A stretch of DNA of 12,287 bases from Chromera velia (lineage: Eukaryota > Sar > Chromeraceae): positions 6,385-18,671 of the forward strand of contig JAHBMJ010002596.1 in NCBI GenBank assembly GCA_018398765.1, written 5' to 3'. A program made the translations under genes and the position numbers. Shown here in pieces: positions 1-8,384 of this stretch. The notes beneath the pieces were generated by a model. That model saw nothing but the letters and a program-made list of their open reading frames with translations. It had not been told where the DNA came from and searched no databases. Every line of letters begins with the position of its first letter. The first letter of the stretch is position 1.

Positions 1-634
1 CCTCCCGCCTCCCAAGTTTAGACAGCATGACCTTGAATATTCAATTTTGGTAGTAATTTTAATTCAATGAATGTTAGACAATTTTTAGTGTATCTGCTAT
101 ATTTTACACAGTTTTATATATAATTCAACATTTAATTTCTAGTTTAATTTACTATCGATATGTATCTTTACTGTTGCTTTTACCATCCTTTACTACACAG
201 CAATTAAATTCAAATGAAAGTTTGATTGAAAGTTTTATTAGAAGTTTTAGCTAGAACAAAACTTTTATGATATGACTATACACAGTTAACTCGCACGCTT
301 TCTTATAATCACAACGAGTTCAAACGTCGAGTTGAAAATATTTGCTAGTAAATCTCTATGCATGAATGAATAAATGAACGATGAATGACTAAGCAAGGTG
401 GAGACAACTAAGGAGACAAGCTTTTGGCAGTCTATACAGAAGAAACTGCACTTAAGACAGAGTCGATTTGAATTACTTGAATGTTTTGCCATTGCCTTGC
501 CGTATGCCTATGCAGGACTCTGGTCCCTGGACCCAGCCTTACCGACCAGAATGGATCTGTACGGCATGCTCTTCTAGACTTGTATTCATATTCTACGTCC
601 GCGTCTCCATGTTTTTCGTCCGGTAGTTTGCGTC
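1..634. other. AT-rich intergenic DNA, no gene recognised
   Basis: The first 300 bases are strongly AT-rich, full of TTTA/TAAT runs and short reiterations such as AGTTTGATTGAAAGTTTT. From about 358 to 393 there is a degenerate ATGAAT-type reiteration. I see no exon, tRNA or promoter that can be supported. The style resembles the AT-rich island at 7780-8384 (both hold TAGTGTAT and reiterated AAGTTTTA-like motifs), so both may belong to one old repeat family or simply to the same class of intergenic DNA. Confidence 0.5.
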
Positions 635-679
635 TTGGTCTGCGCTGACTCCATTTTCCAATTCGTCCATCAGGCCTTG

Positions 680-1583
680 ATGAGAATCTATGCATCCACC
701 CAGGTCTCGCACACAGGCACGTTTTTCGTCGCGTACGAGAAAGAAACAATTCATGGGTCGGAGCTCTCACGCTCTGTCTGTCAGCTTGCTGAAGCGGGCT
801 CGCACAAACCGACCGTTCGGGGTATTCTCAACGCATTAATTACTGCCTTGCTGCTCCCATTGTCAGACCGGCGTGCGTCACCGAGGTTGTGTCCCTCCTC
901 AGAGCATGTACTGCCTGAGGGGACTTCCAACCGGGTTGTATGTAGCATGAACGGCAACACGTGCTTCTTGTGGAACAGTCTGTCTGGCAGCGAGGACTTC
1001 AATGAGGAATACATTAGGAAAGCGAGCAACAAGGAATTCGAGGCACAAGAGGAACAGCAGACAGTCCGACTAAGGAAGGAATTAATGCGGACGCGTGAGG
1101 AAAAACGCTGCTGTAGTGAAGAAGATCCGGAAGAATGGAATGCCAACATGTCAAGGCGAAGCCAATCACTAACCGTTGCCTTAATCCATGAACAAATTCC
1201 GAAAGCAAACTTCTTTTCGACGTTTCATGGGTCCGGCCATACTTTTTGCAGTCGACCAACCTTTCTTTCTCATGACCTCACATGCATCTACGCTGTACGT
1301 CTTCCTTCCTGTCCACTCTCTCCGATGTTTGATGAATTCTGCTCGTTTCGTTTTGCGTGTCTTGGCTTTGTTCCGCATTGTATGTGCGTCTCGTCTTTAA
1401 TCTCTCTATTCCCTCGTATGCATTTCTTTTCTTTAATCTCTCTATTCCCTCGTATGCATTTCTTTTCTTTAATCTCTCTATTCCCTCGTATGCATTTCTT
1501 TTCTGGATTGTCTGATCGGCCGGTAGTAGATCGGTCTTCGAGATGGTCGGAACACGTTAGACGCCGCCACTACCTGCATCGAG

Positions 1584-1625
<42 letters not shown>

Positions 1626-1633
1626 ATACATAG
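680..1633 (+). CDS. Weak hypothetical open frame (317 codons), probably at most partly coding
   Basis: An uninterrupted frame runs from the ATG at 680 to the stop at 1631-1633. The part around 980-1180 translates to a charged, glutamate-, lysine- and arginine-rich stretch (for example FNEEYIRKASNKEFEAQEEQ) that could be a short coiled coil. The rest is not protein-like: from about 1200 the frame reads through pyrimidine-rich DNA, then three copies of a 36-bp repeat giving the 12-residue unit SLISLFPRMHFF, then an (AG)15 microsatellite giving an ER repeat. The repeats keep the frame open because 36 is a multiple of three, so length is poor evidence here. I recognise no domain. At best the 5' part is an exon or a gene relic. 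Confidence 0.15.
1395..1502. repeat. 36-bp tandem repeat, three copies
   Basis: Three consecutive copies (1395-1430, 1431-1466, 1467-1502) of a 36-bp unit beginning CTTTAATCTCTCTATTCCCT are identical by eye. The unit is pyrimidine-rich on the plus strand and contains TATGCATTT. Perfect identity points to recent expansion. Confidence 0.95.
1592..1621. repeat. (AG)15 microsatellite
   Basis: An uninterrupted AG dinucleotide run lies between CATCGAGACAAATAC and GATCCATAC. It is simple-sequence DNA with no gene assigned around it. Confidence 0.95.
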
Positions 1634-1727
1634 AGGCTCTCCATCATGTTTGATGCATCCATCTCGCATAGCTTGTGCAAGACAGCAGCGTTTGCCTAGC
1701 TGTTGCTGGTATGTGTACCTGCACTGT

Positions 1728-1934
1728 GCTCTCCTGTGTTTATGTGAAGATAGCACACAGAAGATGGAAAGACTTTTTTCTTGTTTCTTCGTATGAAAAT
1801 AAATGCTCTCCTGTGTTTCTGTCAAGATAGCACACAGAAGAATGGAAAGACCTTTTTATTATTATTAATTTACGTATGAAAGTAAATGCTCTCCTGTGTT
1901 TGTGTCAGAATAGCACACAGAAGAATGGAAAGAC
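1728..1934. repeat. Three imperfect tandem repeats with a conserved 47-bp core
   Basis: Copies begin with GCTCTCCTGTGTTT at 1728, 1805 and 1888 (spacings 77 and 83). Each has a conserved core ending AGCACACAGAAGATGGAAAGAC or nearly so, followed in the first two by a variable T-rich and ATGAAA(A/G)TAAAT tail. Each core holds the inverted repeat CTGTGT...ACACAG with a 15-nt spacer, so each unit could form a small hairpin. The function is unknown. Confidence 0.9.
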
Positions 1935-2112
1935 AGGTGAATACAAAAGGTGATACACAGATTCATGCTGGGTGCCTCAGAGAAATTCACCAAGAAGCAG
2001 GGTCACACCAAGATAGCAGAACTCGAAAGAAGATTGCCTCTCCCATTTGCAGTTCAATGCTGTCAACGAAACTGCATGAAGACATCAACAGGCCAGCTCC
2101 GATCTACGCAAT
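1935..2112. other. 3' flank of the membrane-protein gene
   Basis: No independent gene is supported here. A plus-strand frame opposite the 3' end of the minus-strand gene (1886-2197) is open but has no recognisable domain. No clear polyadenylation signal for the minus-strand gene was identified. Confidence 0.35.
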
Positions 2113-3305
2113 TCATTTACTGATTCCAGTACAGGGAGATGCATTTGACAACCAACCGCAATCAATCAAAAGACAAAACAAAAAACAAGAAGACTGACAG
2201 ATACTGTCGTCGAGACCCGGTTGAGTTGAACGCCCTGAGCTTATCACTTTCCCCTTTGCTTCGTGGATCTTGCTTAGGCTCCGTTGTACTTCTTTAGGAG
2301 GTTCTTTGACAGCAGATGTTTCCGAAGACAACTTTGCCTCCATCCCCTCACTCTGTACAGATCCCCTTGCTTTACCATGTTGCTTAGAATCCTGCTCACC
2401 ATTTGGCTCTTCCTCTCCTTTGTCTTCTGCATCTTCTTTCTTCTCTTCATCTCCCTCATCCTCCTCACCGCTCAAAAGTGAAGACTGCTGACGAGGATGC
2501 AAATGCGGAGCGTTTGGACTAAAGAGCACCTGGGAAGTTTTCAGCCCTCTTCCCTCCCCCCCCGGCCCCTCGCTCTCTCTCTTACTCACCCCCCCCACTT
2601 TGGACAAAATCGTCGACAGCACTTTCCTCTCACGGGCCCATTTGAGTGTGGCGAGGACTTGCTTGACTAACTCGGACATGACCCCGAGAATAATCAGAGC
2701 CACCAAGAAGGCCGAAATGGCGTAGAGAATACCCGCAACACGGGCACCACTGCTCAGGCCGTTTTGGACTGAGTTGACTTGCAGGCAGGCACACAAACAG
2801 TTGTCGATGGGGGCACTTTGCCTTTTTCCATATTCATGTTTTCGCCGTTCTACACCGTTCTACACTGAACTGACCTCTAAGCACGAGACCCACAAAAAAA
2901 GAGCCCAGAACGAGTAAGAAAGTATGCCATTGACATTGGCATTTTGTTGTGAAATTTGCAGACCCCCTCAATCTGTTTCTGGATTTTTTTTTTTGCAGCT
3001 GTCTTCTTCCCGTCCTCTCAAGTCAATCAACTCACCTGCTGCGATTTGTAGTCAGCAGAAGCGGCGAGATAATCACTCTTTGCAGTCAGATATTCGAGGC
3101 CATACATTGCCTCGAACCTGTCATTCACTGGGACATCCTCGTCCGGAGAGGTGGCGATCGTCTCCCTGTCCACGAGGATTGTGTTCTTCTCATCGATGTA
3201 GTCGTTGAACAGCCTGTCCGTGGGCAGGGCGGACTTCCATCTTTGCAGACCGATCGCATCGTCCAGCTGGGGAACGTACTCGTCGTACCTGCACACCCCC
3301 CCCCC

Positions 3306-3349
<44 letters not shown>

Positions 3350-4755
3350 AAGAAGGGGGGGAGGAAGGGAGGAAGATGATGGGTGAATGCGTCCTCAAAA
3401 CTCCTTGTTGTCTGGTGATATCATACCTCTCTCTGTTGTATCAGCGATCTCCTTTTCTCTCTCTTGTAAACGTAGTTTCTCAGATGCTGACAGAGAAACC
3501 GAAAGAAAGACAGACAGTCATACGTCAGTCACTGAATTGACGAGTGATCTCCTCCCCGTGAGAGAGAGTCCATATTTCTCCATTACTGCATGGAGAGTCT
3601 GCGCGCGGAGACGAATTTCTTCTCAGAGACCCCCTGCATTTTCCTCCACTTATAACACAACGGAACAAGCAACTTTCTGAACGCCCTCTTCCCTCAAACG
3701 ACGCACCTGTCTACCCACGAGCTGTCGGTGGCATTCGAGAGCACAAATTGGGACGCGGACCCAGTTAAGATAGGGTCAATGTACTCGATCTGCATTGCAG
3801 CTTCCAGTAGAGGGAGCCCTGTGTCGATGACGCTCTGTAAGATGTTCACAGTGAAGTTGACGATCAGAATTATTGCGTTACCGCCTCTGCATGCGTCAAC
3901 CACAAGTGCTAGCGCAGCAGAGGAGACTAAGCTACGATTCAACGTCATCAATTTCCTTCTCTTCTCACTGGCTGTTTCGAGGTTCTGCTGGCTTTTCCGG
4001 CAACAGGTCCACCCTTCTGCGGCTGCAAAGGCCAACGCAAGGCCCACTCGAATCGTAAAGACGATCGCAAGGGATGAAATATTGTAGTAGAAAGAGGCCA
4101 ATCTAGCCTGCAGCTGCTCTGCAAGCTCGGTCTTCATGGACTCTAGTTTTTTCTTGTAAACTTCTCCCAGTTTGGCATCGAGGGCTACCAGCTTCGCGTC
4201 AAATCCGTCCGGGATCGAGATGGTGTCAACCCCTAACTGTACAAAGGCTTTGTAGGTGTTGACATCGGGTCTCAAGTCGTCGGCTTCTGCGGGGAAGTTG
4301 ACGGCGATGTTGTCGAGATCCAGTGAGAACAGTCCAATGTGAACTTTGGCCTCTACTTTGAAGGCACCCTGGATCGTTCTTGACCCCCCATCAGACCTAT
4401 ACTCCTGAATGCTCCGGGTCAACGCTTCATGTGCCTTCCATACTCTCCAGCGGAGGGTATTCAGACGTGTAAGGCCACCTGTCTGGCCAGACAGGGAAAG
4501 CATCACAGTTTCGGTTGCTTGGGCGGAAAAGATAGTGACCAAACCTCCAACCAGACTGAGAATGACTACAACGACGAGCAGCATGAGCACTGCCCATGGT
4601 GAATTGTCCATCAGCTTCTTCATCATCGGAAGCTCCATGATAGAGCTTCTCCTCCTTCGCCTTTTCTGGGCAAAGCCTTTGTCAGAGCCCTGGGCCCCCT
4701 TGTCAGTGCCCTGGGACAACTCTCTCGAGAGTTTCTCTTCGTCTACCGAGTTCAT
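2113..4755 (-). CDS. Multi-pass membrane protein of unknown function (3 exons, about 682 aa)
   Basis: Model: exon 1 4755-3707, exon 2 3288-3036, exon 3 2859-2113, total 2049 nt including the TGA. Donors are CAG|GTGCGT at 3706 and CAG|GTGAGT at 3035. Acceptors are TGTGCAG|G at 3289 and TGTAG|AAC at 2860. Phases match at both junctions (2 and 0). The start is the ATG at 4755. Seen in the protein: basic run KRRRRR at 31-36; hydrophobic segments near 54-77, 226-246, 278-309 (less clear) and 474-496; loops of about 150 residues between the first two and about 160 before the last; NxS/T sites near 225, 300 and 341; a CLCAC cluster near 455-459; and a long Glu/Lys-rich tail after about 560. The basic N-terminus and acidic tail are probably cytosolic, which fits four membrane passes. 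I recognise no family, and function cannot be assigned. The last 30 residues (from about DSICQSS) look unlike the rest, so the true 3' end may differ. An in-frame 102-nt optional intron is discussed separately. The gene is divergent from the cyclin-like gene at 5348. Confidence 0.75.
2488..2589 (-). other. Possible optional (retained or spliced) in-frame intron, 102 nt
   Basis: Inside exon 3 of the membrane gene the minus strand has a GTGAGTAAG donor at 2589 and a TCGTCAG acceptor ending at 2488. Both are phase 0. Removal deletes exactly 34 codons (VSKRESEG... to ...HPRQ) and keeps the frame. The stretch is G-rich and low-complexity, unlike the flanks. It could be a true intron, a retained one or simply coding sequence, and the sequence alone does not decide. 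Confidence 0.45.
2860..3035 (-). other. Intron 2 of the membrane-protein gene (176 nt)
   Basis: The donor is GTGAGT immediately after a CAG CAG codon pair, and the acceptor is CAGTGTAG. Other AG acceptors nearby (CTTAG, the second GTAG, AAAAG, CAAAG) give a stop or the wrong phase. Only the AG at 2861-2860 restores the frame that leads into the fourth membrane segment. Confidence 0.65.
3289..3706 (-). other. Intron 1 of the membrane-protein gene (418 nt) with microsatellite polypyrimidine tract
   Basis: The donor is GTGCGT and the acceptor is GGTGTGCAG. Phase 2 on both sides reconstitutes an AGG arginine codon. On the minus strand the tract before the acceptor is built from a (CT)n run, then (GT)5, then a G run. 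Two exon-like pieces lie inside (3587-3633 and 3427-3486), but neither keeps the frame if included. Confidence 0.65.
3296..3361. repeat. Compound microsatellite: C-run, (AC)5, (AG)n, AAAG, G-run
   Basis: A homopolymer C run starts at 3296, followed by CACACA, an AG run of about 28 nt, degenerate AAAG and a G run. It lies wholly inside intron 1 of the minus-strand membrane gene and forms the sequence just upstream of its splice acceptor. Confidence 0.9.
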
Positions 4756-5347
4756 CTCTCTGAACGCTAAACGTCCAGGTTGAGTGTTCTTTAGGGTTTC
4801 GATACAAAAGAACTCAGAGATGCGACAGGCTGTGTGCCGAGGACAAACTCGCCATACTGACTTCCGGGAAAAGGTACCTCGGAGAGTCAGAAGACCCGAC
4901 CGATACGGTGGAGGTGAAGTTTCGAGTGTTCAAGGCAACTGTTGTAACTGCACTTCGGTACGCGTGGTGTGTTGGGGACGATTCTACTAGTTTGTCAGAC
5001 TGTTGGACTGTCTGTCGTTCTTTCTAGCAATGCGCCCTGTGATTGAACCGTCTGCACAAGTTTGAACTCTGCCAATCAAATTATATATATATATATATCA
5101 CGCTGCAGAATTTCATGCATCATGCAGTGGCGTCATGCATGCAGTCTGAAAAAATGCATGTCTGCATGATCTATATATAGCTGTCAAAAAAAAGAAAAGA
5201 CGCGCAAGCTTTCTCTCGACGTGCGCGCGGCTTCCTTAATTCGCAGCTTTGCCGAATGCGCCAAATTCAAAGATGCCGAAAGCCGAATCATCATGAATCA
5301 TCAGAGAGACTGATCTTCAATGATCTTCATCTCAGGAGCATCTTTTC
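4756..5347. promoter_or_regulatory. Divergent intergenic region between the membrane-protein and cyclin-like genes
   Basis: About 590 bp separate two start codons pointing away from each other. The region holds a (TA)8 tract at 5082-5098, CTATATATAG at 5170-5179, several CATGCAT/TGCATG motifs between 5113 and 5166, and a GCGCGC patch near 5222. TATA-like DNA lies 170-270 bp upstream of the plus-strand start codon, far enough to allow a 5' untranslated leader. A bidirectional promoter is an inference from layout. The first part (4764-5027) also holds an open frame without ATG, discussed as a finding. Confidence 0.4.
5082..5098. repeat. (TA)n tract, possible TATA-like element
   Basis: Alternating TATATATA from 5082 to 5098 lies in the divergent intergenic region. 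It could be a microsatellite or part of a promoter, and nothing in the sequence separates these. Confidence 0.6.
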
Positions 5348-7428
5348 ATGTCGGCCCTTTCTCGCGACGCTCTGACAAAGCCTTCGAGCAAGTTGCAGAG
5401 CCGTTCAGATGATCAGGGAGACACTCGCAGAAGTGAAAGGCATTCAATCAGTGTGATTCTGTCTGGCAACATTGAAGTGAGTGTCGACAGTTCGTCTGTC
5501 TCCTCTAGCAACCCTCACTGCTCGGCTCCGACCGAATCAAGCGAACTCCTTTTTTCAAGAATGGCTTCTACAACTTACTTCAGACTTCAAGAGCCCGTCT
5601 ACCACCTAATATAACTGACTGCAGTCGTTTTTCTGACGAGGAGGAAAGTATGGCTTCAGGTTGGGATTGTTGCGAAGGGGTTGACTTTTCGGCCGTCAAG
5701 AGCCATGACCTCCTTTCTCTTCTTCACTCTGTGGCCCCTCCTCTCTCGAAAGAAGTGAAGGGAACGATTATGTCGAAATTCTTCGAAGCAGTGTTTGATG
5801 ACACGCTGAAGGCCTCTACCTTCTTGAGTGCCTATCCAGGAGAAAATCTATCCATATCCTGCAACAAGGAAGAGCGAGAGACACACGGAAAGGGAAATCG
5901 TGAGTTCAGAGAGAAGGAGGAGAGTCCTGTCTTTTGTTGCAGTGAGCATCTGCTCAATGCCACACCGTCCTTTTCTCACAGAGTCGGACTTACCCTCTCT
6001 CCTCTCGATGACATTCGAAGTGAATCGACAGAAGACCAGATCATTCAGAACATCACTGACCGGTTCTCTTTGGGCCCAAAAGGGAAGCTGAAGAGCAGTT
6101 GCGGACCTGAAGACTTTCACGTTTGGTGGTCTCTGTTGGTCAGGAGGTTTTTGGATAAGGCAGGAGCAACCAGGAGTTTTCAGACCTTCGCGCAGAACGC
6201 CCGCTGCTTCCAGAACGCCTTTCTCTGCCGTCTACACGCTCACCAAATACACTTGGTGGTCCAGTGTGAGAAGGGAAACGTTCAGTTGGAAAAGTGCCGT
6301 TTGATCCTTCCGCCTTTCGAATTCCCGTCAGCCTCTTCGGGCCGTTTGACTGACTGATCGTTCCCACTCTCTCTGTCAGAAAGCGGTCACGTTGGAGGAG
6401 AACGATCGTGTTGAGGAAGTTGCATTTCACTCCAACAAGGTCATCGAGCTCACCCTTCCCCTCACCATCCGCCTCCAGTCCCTCCCACAAACGACCCCTC
6501 CTATCCGCATCATCAAGCACGGGACCGTCTGTCTGTCCGAACATCCAATCGAGGCGTCAGACTCCAACCTCAGAGCCCTTCAAGTTCCACAGTGGATCCA
6601 CAAGCACGCAGGGATCACGGATCCGACTGTGATGGTCACCGGCTCGGAGAACAACGACGCTACTCTTGCTGCATCCCCAAAGTGCATAGGGACGACCACC
6701 AACGATGTCACTGATGATGTTTCGGTTTCGTCTTCGTCGGGGGCGCAGAGCCTGAGGGAGTCGCCGGACATGCAGGAGATGGCGAAACATCTCGAGAGAC
6801 TTCCTGTCAACAGCGCACTCGACGAGGCACTCACCCGCACAGCTCACATGAACAGTGACACGTTCGTAGTGCAGCGCTTTTCGGATCTTATGGGAATGAG
6901 GTCGGATGCGTACGCACAGAGGCTCTTCCTCCGAATGGTCAGAATGCTGCACCTGTGCAAGTACCACGTGACGGAGATTGTCGGAATGCTGGCGTTGGCG
7001 TCCTGCCGGATGGAAGACTACTCCAGGTGCGTGCGTGCGTGAATCGGTACTCTTTATTGCGTGCGTCAATCGGTCCTCTTGCTCCCGTCGAAATGAATGA
7101 TGACACTTGCTGAGCAAGATGGAATTTTTCGTTTGTGCCTGCCTATCTGTCTGTATTTTGCAGGAAGGTGAATGTGCAGGAGGCAGCGGAGAGGGCGAAT
7201 CTCTGTGTCCTCCAGGTCTTCCTGGCCCATTGCTGGCTGCAGGACCGGACGCTGTCTCTCCACTCCTGGCACAAGTGGCTGTTCAAGTCCTACTGCACGT
7301 TTCCGACGCTGCAGGACGTGCTGTTCAAGCTTTTCCTCCTTCAGGAGTTCACCTTGAGGGCAGACGAACAGCGCGTGCATAGGCGAATGCGGGAACTGGC
7401 GTACGGCTCTGACCAGACAGAGCGTTGA
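5348..7428 (+). CDS. Cyclin-like (divergent cyclin-box) protein, 4 exons, 572 aa
   Basis: Model: exons 5348-5476, 5584-6265, 6384-7026 and 7164-7428, total 1719 nt including the TGA at 7426-7428. The first junction is GAA|GTGAGT to ACTTCAG|ACT (phase 0). The second, weaker, is CAGT|GTGAGA to CAGAAAG|CG (phase 1). The third is TCCAG|GTGCGT to TTTTGCAG|GAAG (phase 2). The ATG at 5348 is the first after an in-frame TGA about 30 bp upstream. If exon 1 is noncoding, the ATG at 5650 (residue 66) would start the protein in a better context. Residues 1-65 are Ser/Arg-rich, about 66-300 is an unrecognised globular part, and about 355-400 is Ser/Thr/Asp-rich and probably disordered. Residues 445-555 read like a Pho80-type cyclin box: a helical run with RLFLRMVRML, then AHCWLQDRTLS..W..W, then LFKLFLLQEFTL, matching the usual pattern of 'A.K..DD...N..W', 'E..FL..L.F.L'. 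Cyclins bind and activate cyclin-dependent kinases; that role here is inferred from pattern only. Other helical folds are possible. Confidence 0.7.
5477..5583 (+). other. Intron 1 of the cyclin-like gene (107 nt)
   Basis: A strong GTGAGT donor follows GAA, and the acceptor TACTTCAG follows a T-rich stretch. Using this acceptor joins the Ser/Arg-rich N-terminal frame to the frame of the main exon. The alternative acceptor CTGCAG near 5626 does not match in phase. Confidence 0.6.
6266..6383 (+). other. Intron 2 of the cyclin-like gene (118 nt), least certain junction
   Basis: The exon 2 frame stops at 6357, and a clear new coding frame begins about 6380, so an intron is needed. The only decent donor is GTGAGA at 6266 (phase 1). 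It pairs in frame with the AG at 6382-6383 (CAGAAAG). The stronger CTGTCAG at 6377-6379 would create TAA with this donor. It would need a phase-0 donor, and those available (GTGGTC, GTTCAG) are poor. Confidence 0.5.
7027..7163 (+). other. Intron 3 of the cyclin-like gene (137 nt)
   Basis: Donor CCAG|GTGCGTGCGT and acceptor TGTATTTTGCAG|G join in phase 2 to give AGG. The intron interrupts the predicted cyclin-like domain after MEDYSR. The flanking protein reads smoothly across the join. Confidence 0.8.
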
Positions 7429-7780
7429 GACAGCATTGGGGGGTTGAAGGTGTACAGTTGGCTGGAATAGGAAAAAAAACATGGCTGGAGGATCCCACCC
7501 AATGCGTTTCTCCTCTTCCCTTCCCGTTTGTCATCAACTTGAGATGTGAATGGAGACGGGAACTTCAAACAAGAAGATGCATTTAAAGATAGATACAAGC
7601 ATGACAGGCAAAGATGGTCGAACAAAATGAAAGAATTGATTAACAAGACTGACTATAGTACTAACCTGCAGCTTTTGAGTCAGGAGAGCTCGAAGGAATC
7701 GAAGTTAGGTCAACTTCGATCACGGGATGCTCTTTGTATTATTTTTTTTTCCTTCATAAGAAGAAGTTTCTAGGTAGATC
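7429..7780 (+). other. 3' flank of the cyclin-like gene, no gene recognised
   Basis: About 350 bp follow the stop codon. A short open frame from a GTG at 7546 (75 codons) has no ATG start and no recognisable domain, so I do not call it. AAATAAAT occurs near 7847 and could serve as a polyadenylation signal, but this is a guess. Confidence 0.4.
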
Positions 7781-8384
7781 TGGAAATAGATACAAAGATG
7801 AATCTTAAGTGATTGCTGAGCAACAATGCCAGTGTTTACAGTTTGATCAAATAAATTGGACCAAGTTTTTGACAATGTATTTTCAAATTCCCAAATTTGG
7901 TTAACATACAATTTAAACGGTATAAATTCAACTACTAAATTGAACTAAAATCCCATTGTGGACCACTCAGGTCCAGTGCCTGGTCCACTCTTAGACCAGC
8001 CGATTTATAAGGTACGAAAAGCTTTTAGAAGGTGTCAAGTATGGAACATAACGTCCGAAATCCGTTTTTAAGCTTTATTTTAATATATTTTATATGGATT
8101 AATCAAAATATAACTTTAGGTTTGGTTTTGCATTTAGACTGATCCAAAATGGGTTAGTAAAAAAGTGTAAAAAATGTATTAGTTTGGGACTAATCTGATT
8201 TTCTAAAATCTTATTTTGAAACATTTTTGAACCGGCCAATTTATAAAGTTTTATAAAGTTTTAGGCTTTATTTTAATGTATTTCCTAGTGTATTTCATAT
8301 CTTAATCAACCAAAGTTACCAAACTATAACTTTAAATTTTTGACTATATTGTGAATATTAAACTAAATAACTTAAAGATATGAT
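7781..8384. repeat. AT-rich island with degenerate internal duplication and small hairpins
   Basis: This strongly AT-rich stretch has no coding frame of note. Related pieces occur twice: CGATTTATAA (8001) with CAATTTATAA (8237), GCTTTATTTTAAT (8072 and 8265), and TTAATCAA...ATAACTTTA (about 8098 and 8303). The spacings differ (236, 193, about 205), so an old duplication has since gained or lost bases. At 7958-7999 there are overlapping inverted repeats. The right edge is the target site of the MITE that follows. Confidence 0.55.
7958..7999. repeat. Overlapping inverted repeats (competing hairpins)
   Basis: TGGACC(7959-7964)/GGTCCA(7970-7975) with a 5-nt loop lies beside CTGGTC(7980-7985)/GACCAG(7994-7999) with an 8-nt loop. 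An alternative 8-bp stem pairs GTGGACCA (7958-7965) with TGGTCCAC (7981-7988). The region could switch between two small hairpins and one larger one. Its role is unknown. Confidence 0.7.

Noticed and set aside
432-1378. Minus-strand frames in the left region (112, 122, 81 and 65 codons)
   Set aside because: They overlap each other and the plus frame, show no domain and have no convincing splice sites.
5848-7117. Minus-strand frames opposite the cyclin-like gene (90, 134 and 186 codons)
   Set aside because: The plus-strand exons have phase-matched splice sites and a domain-like product. The antisense products are Arg/His/Ser-rich shadows.
7546-7773. Small plus-strand frame after the cyclin-like gene
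   Set aside because: It begins only with GTG, is 75 codons long, has no domain and lies in the probable 3' untranslated region.
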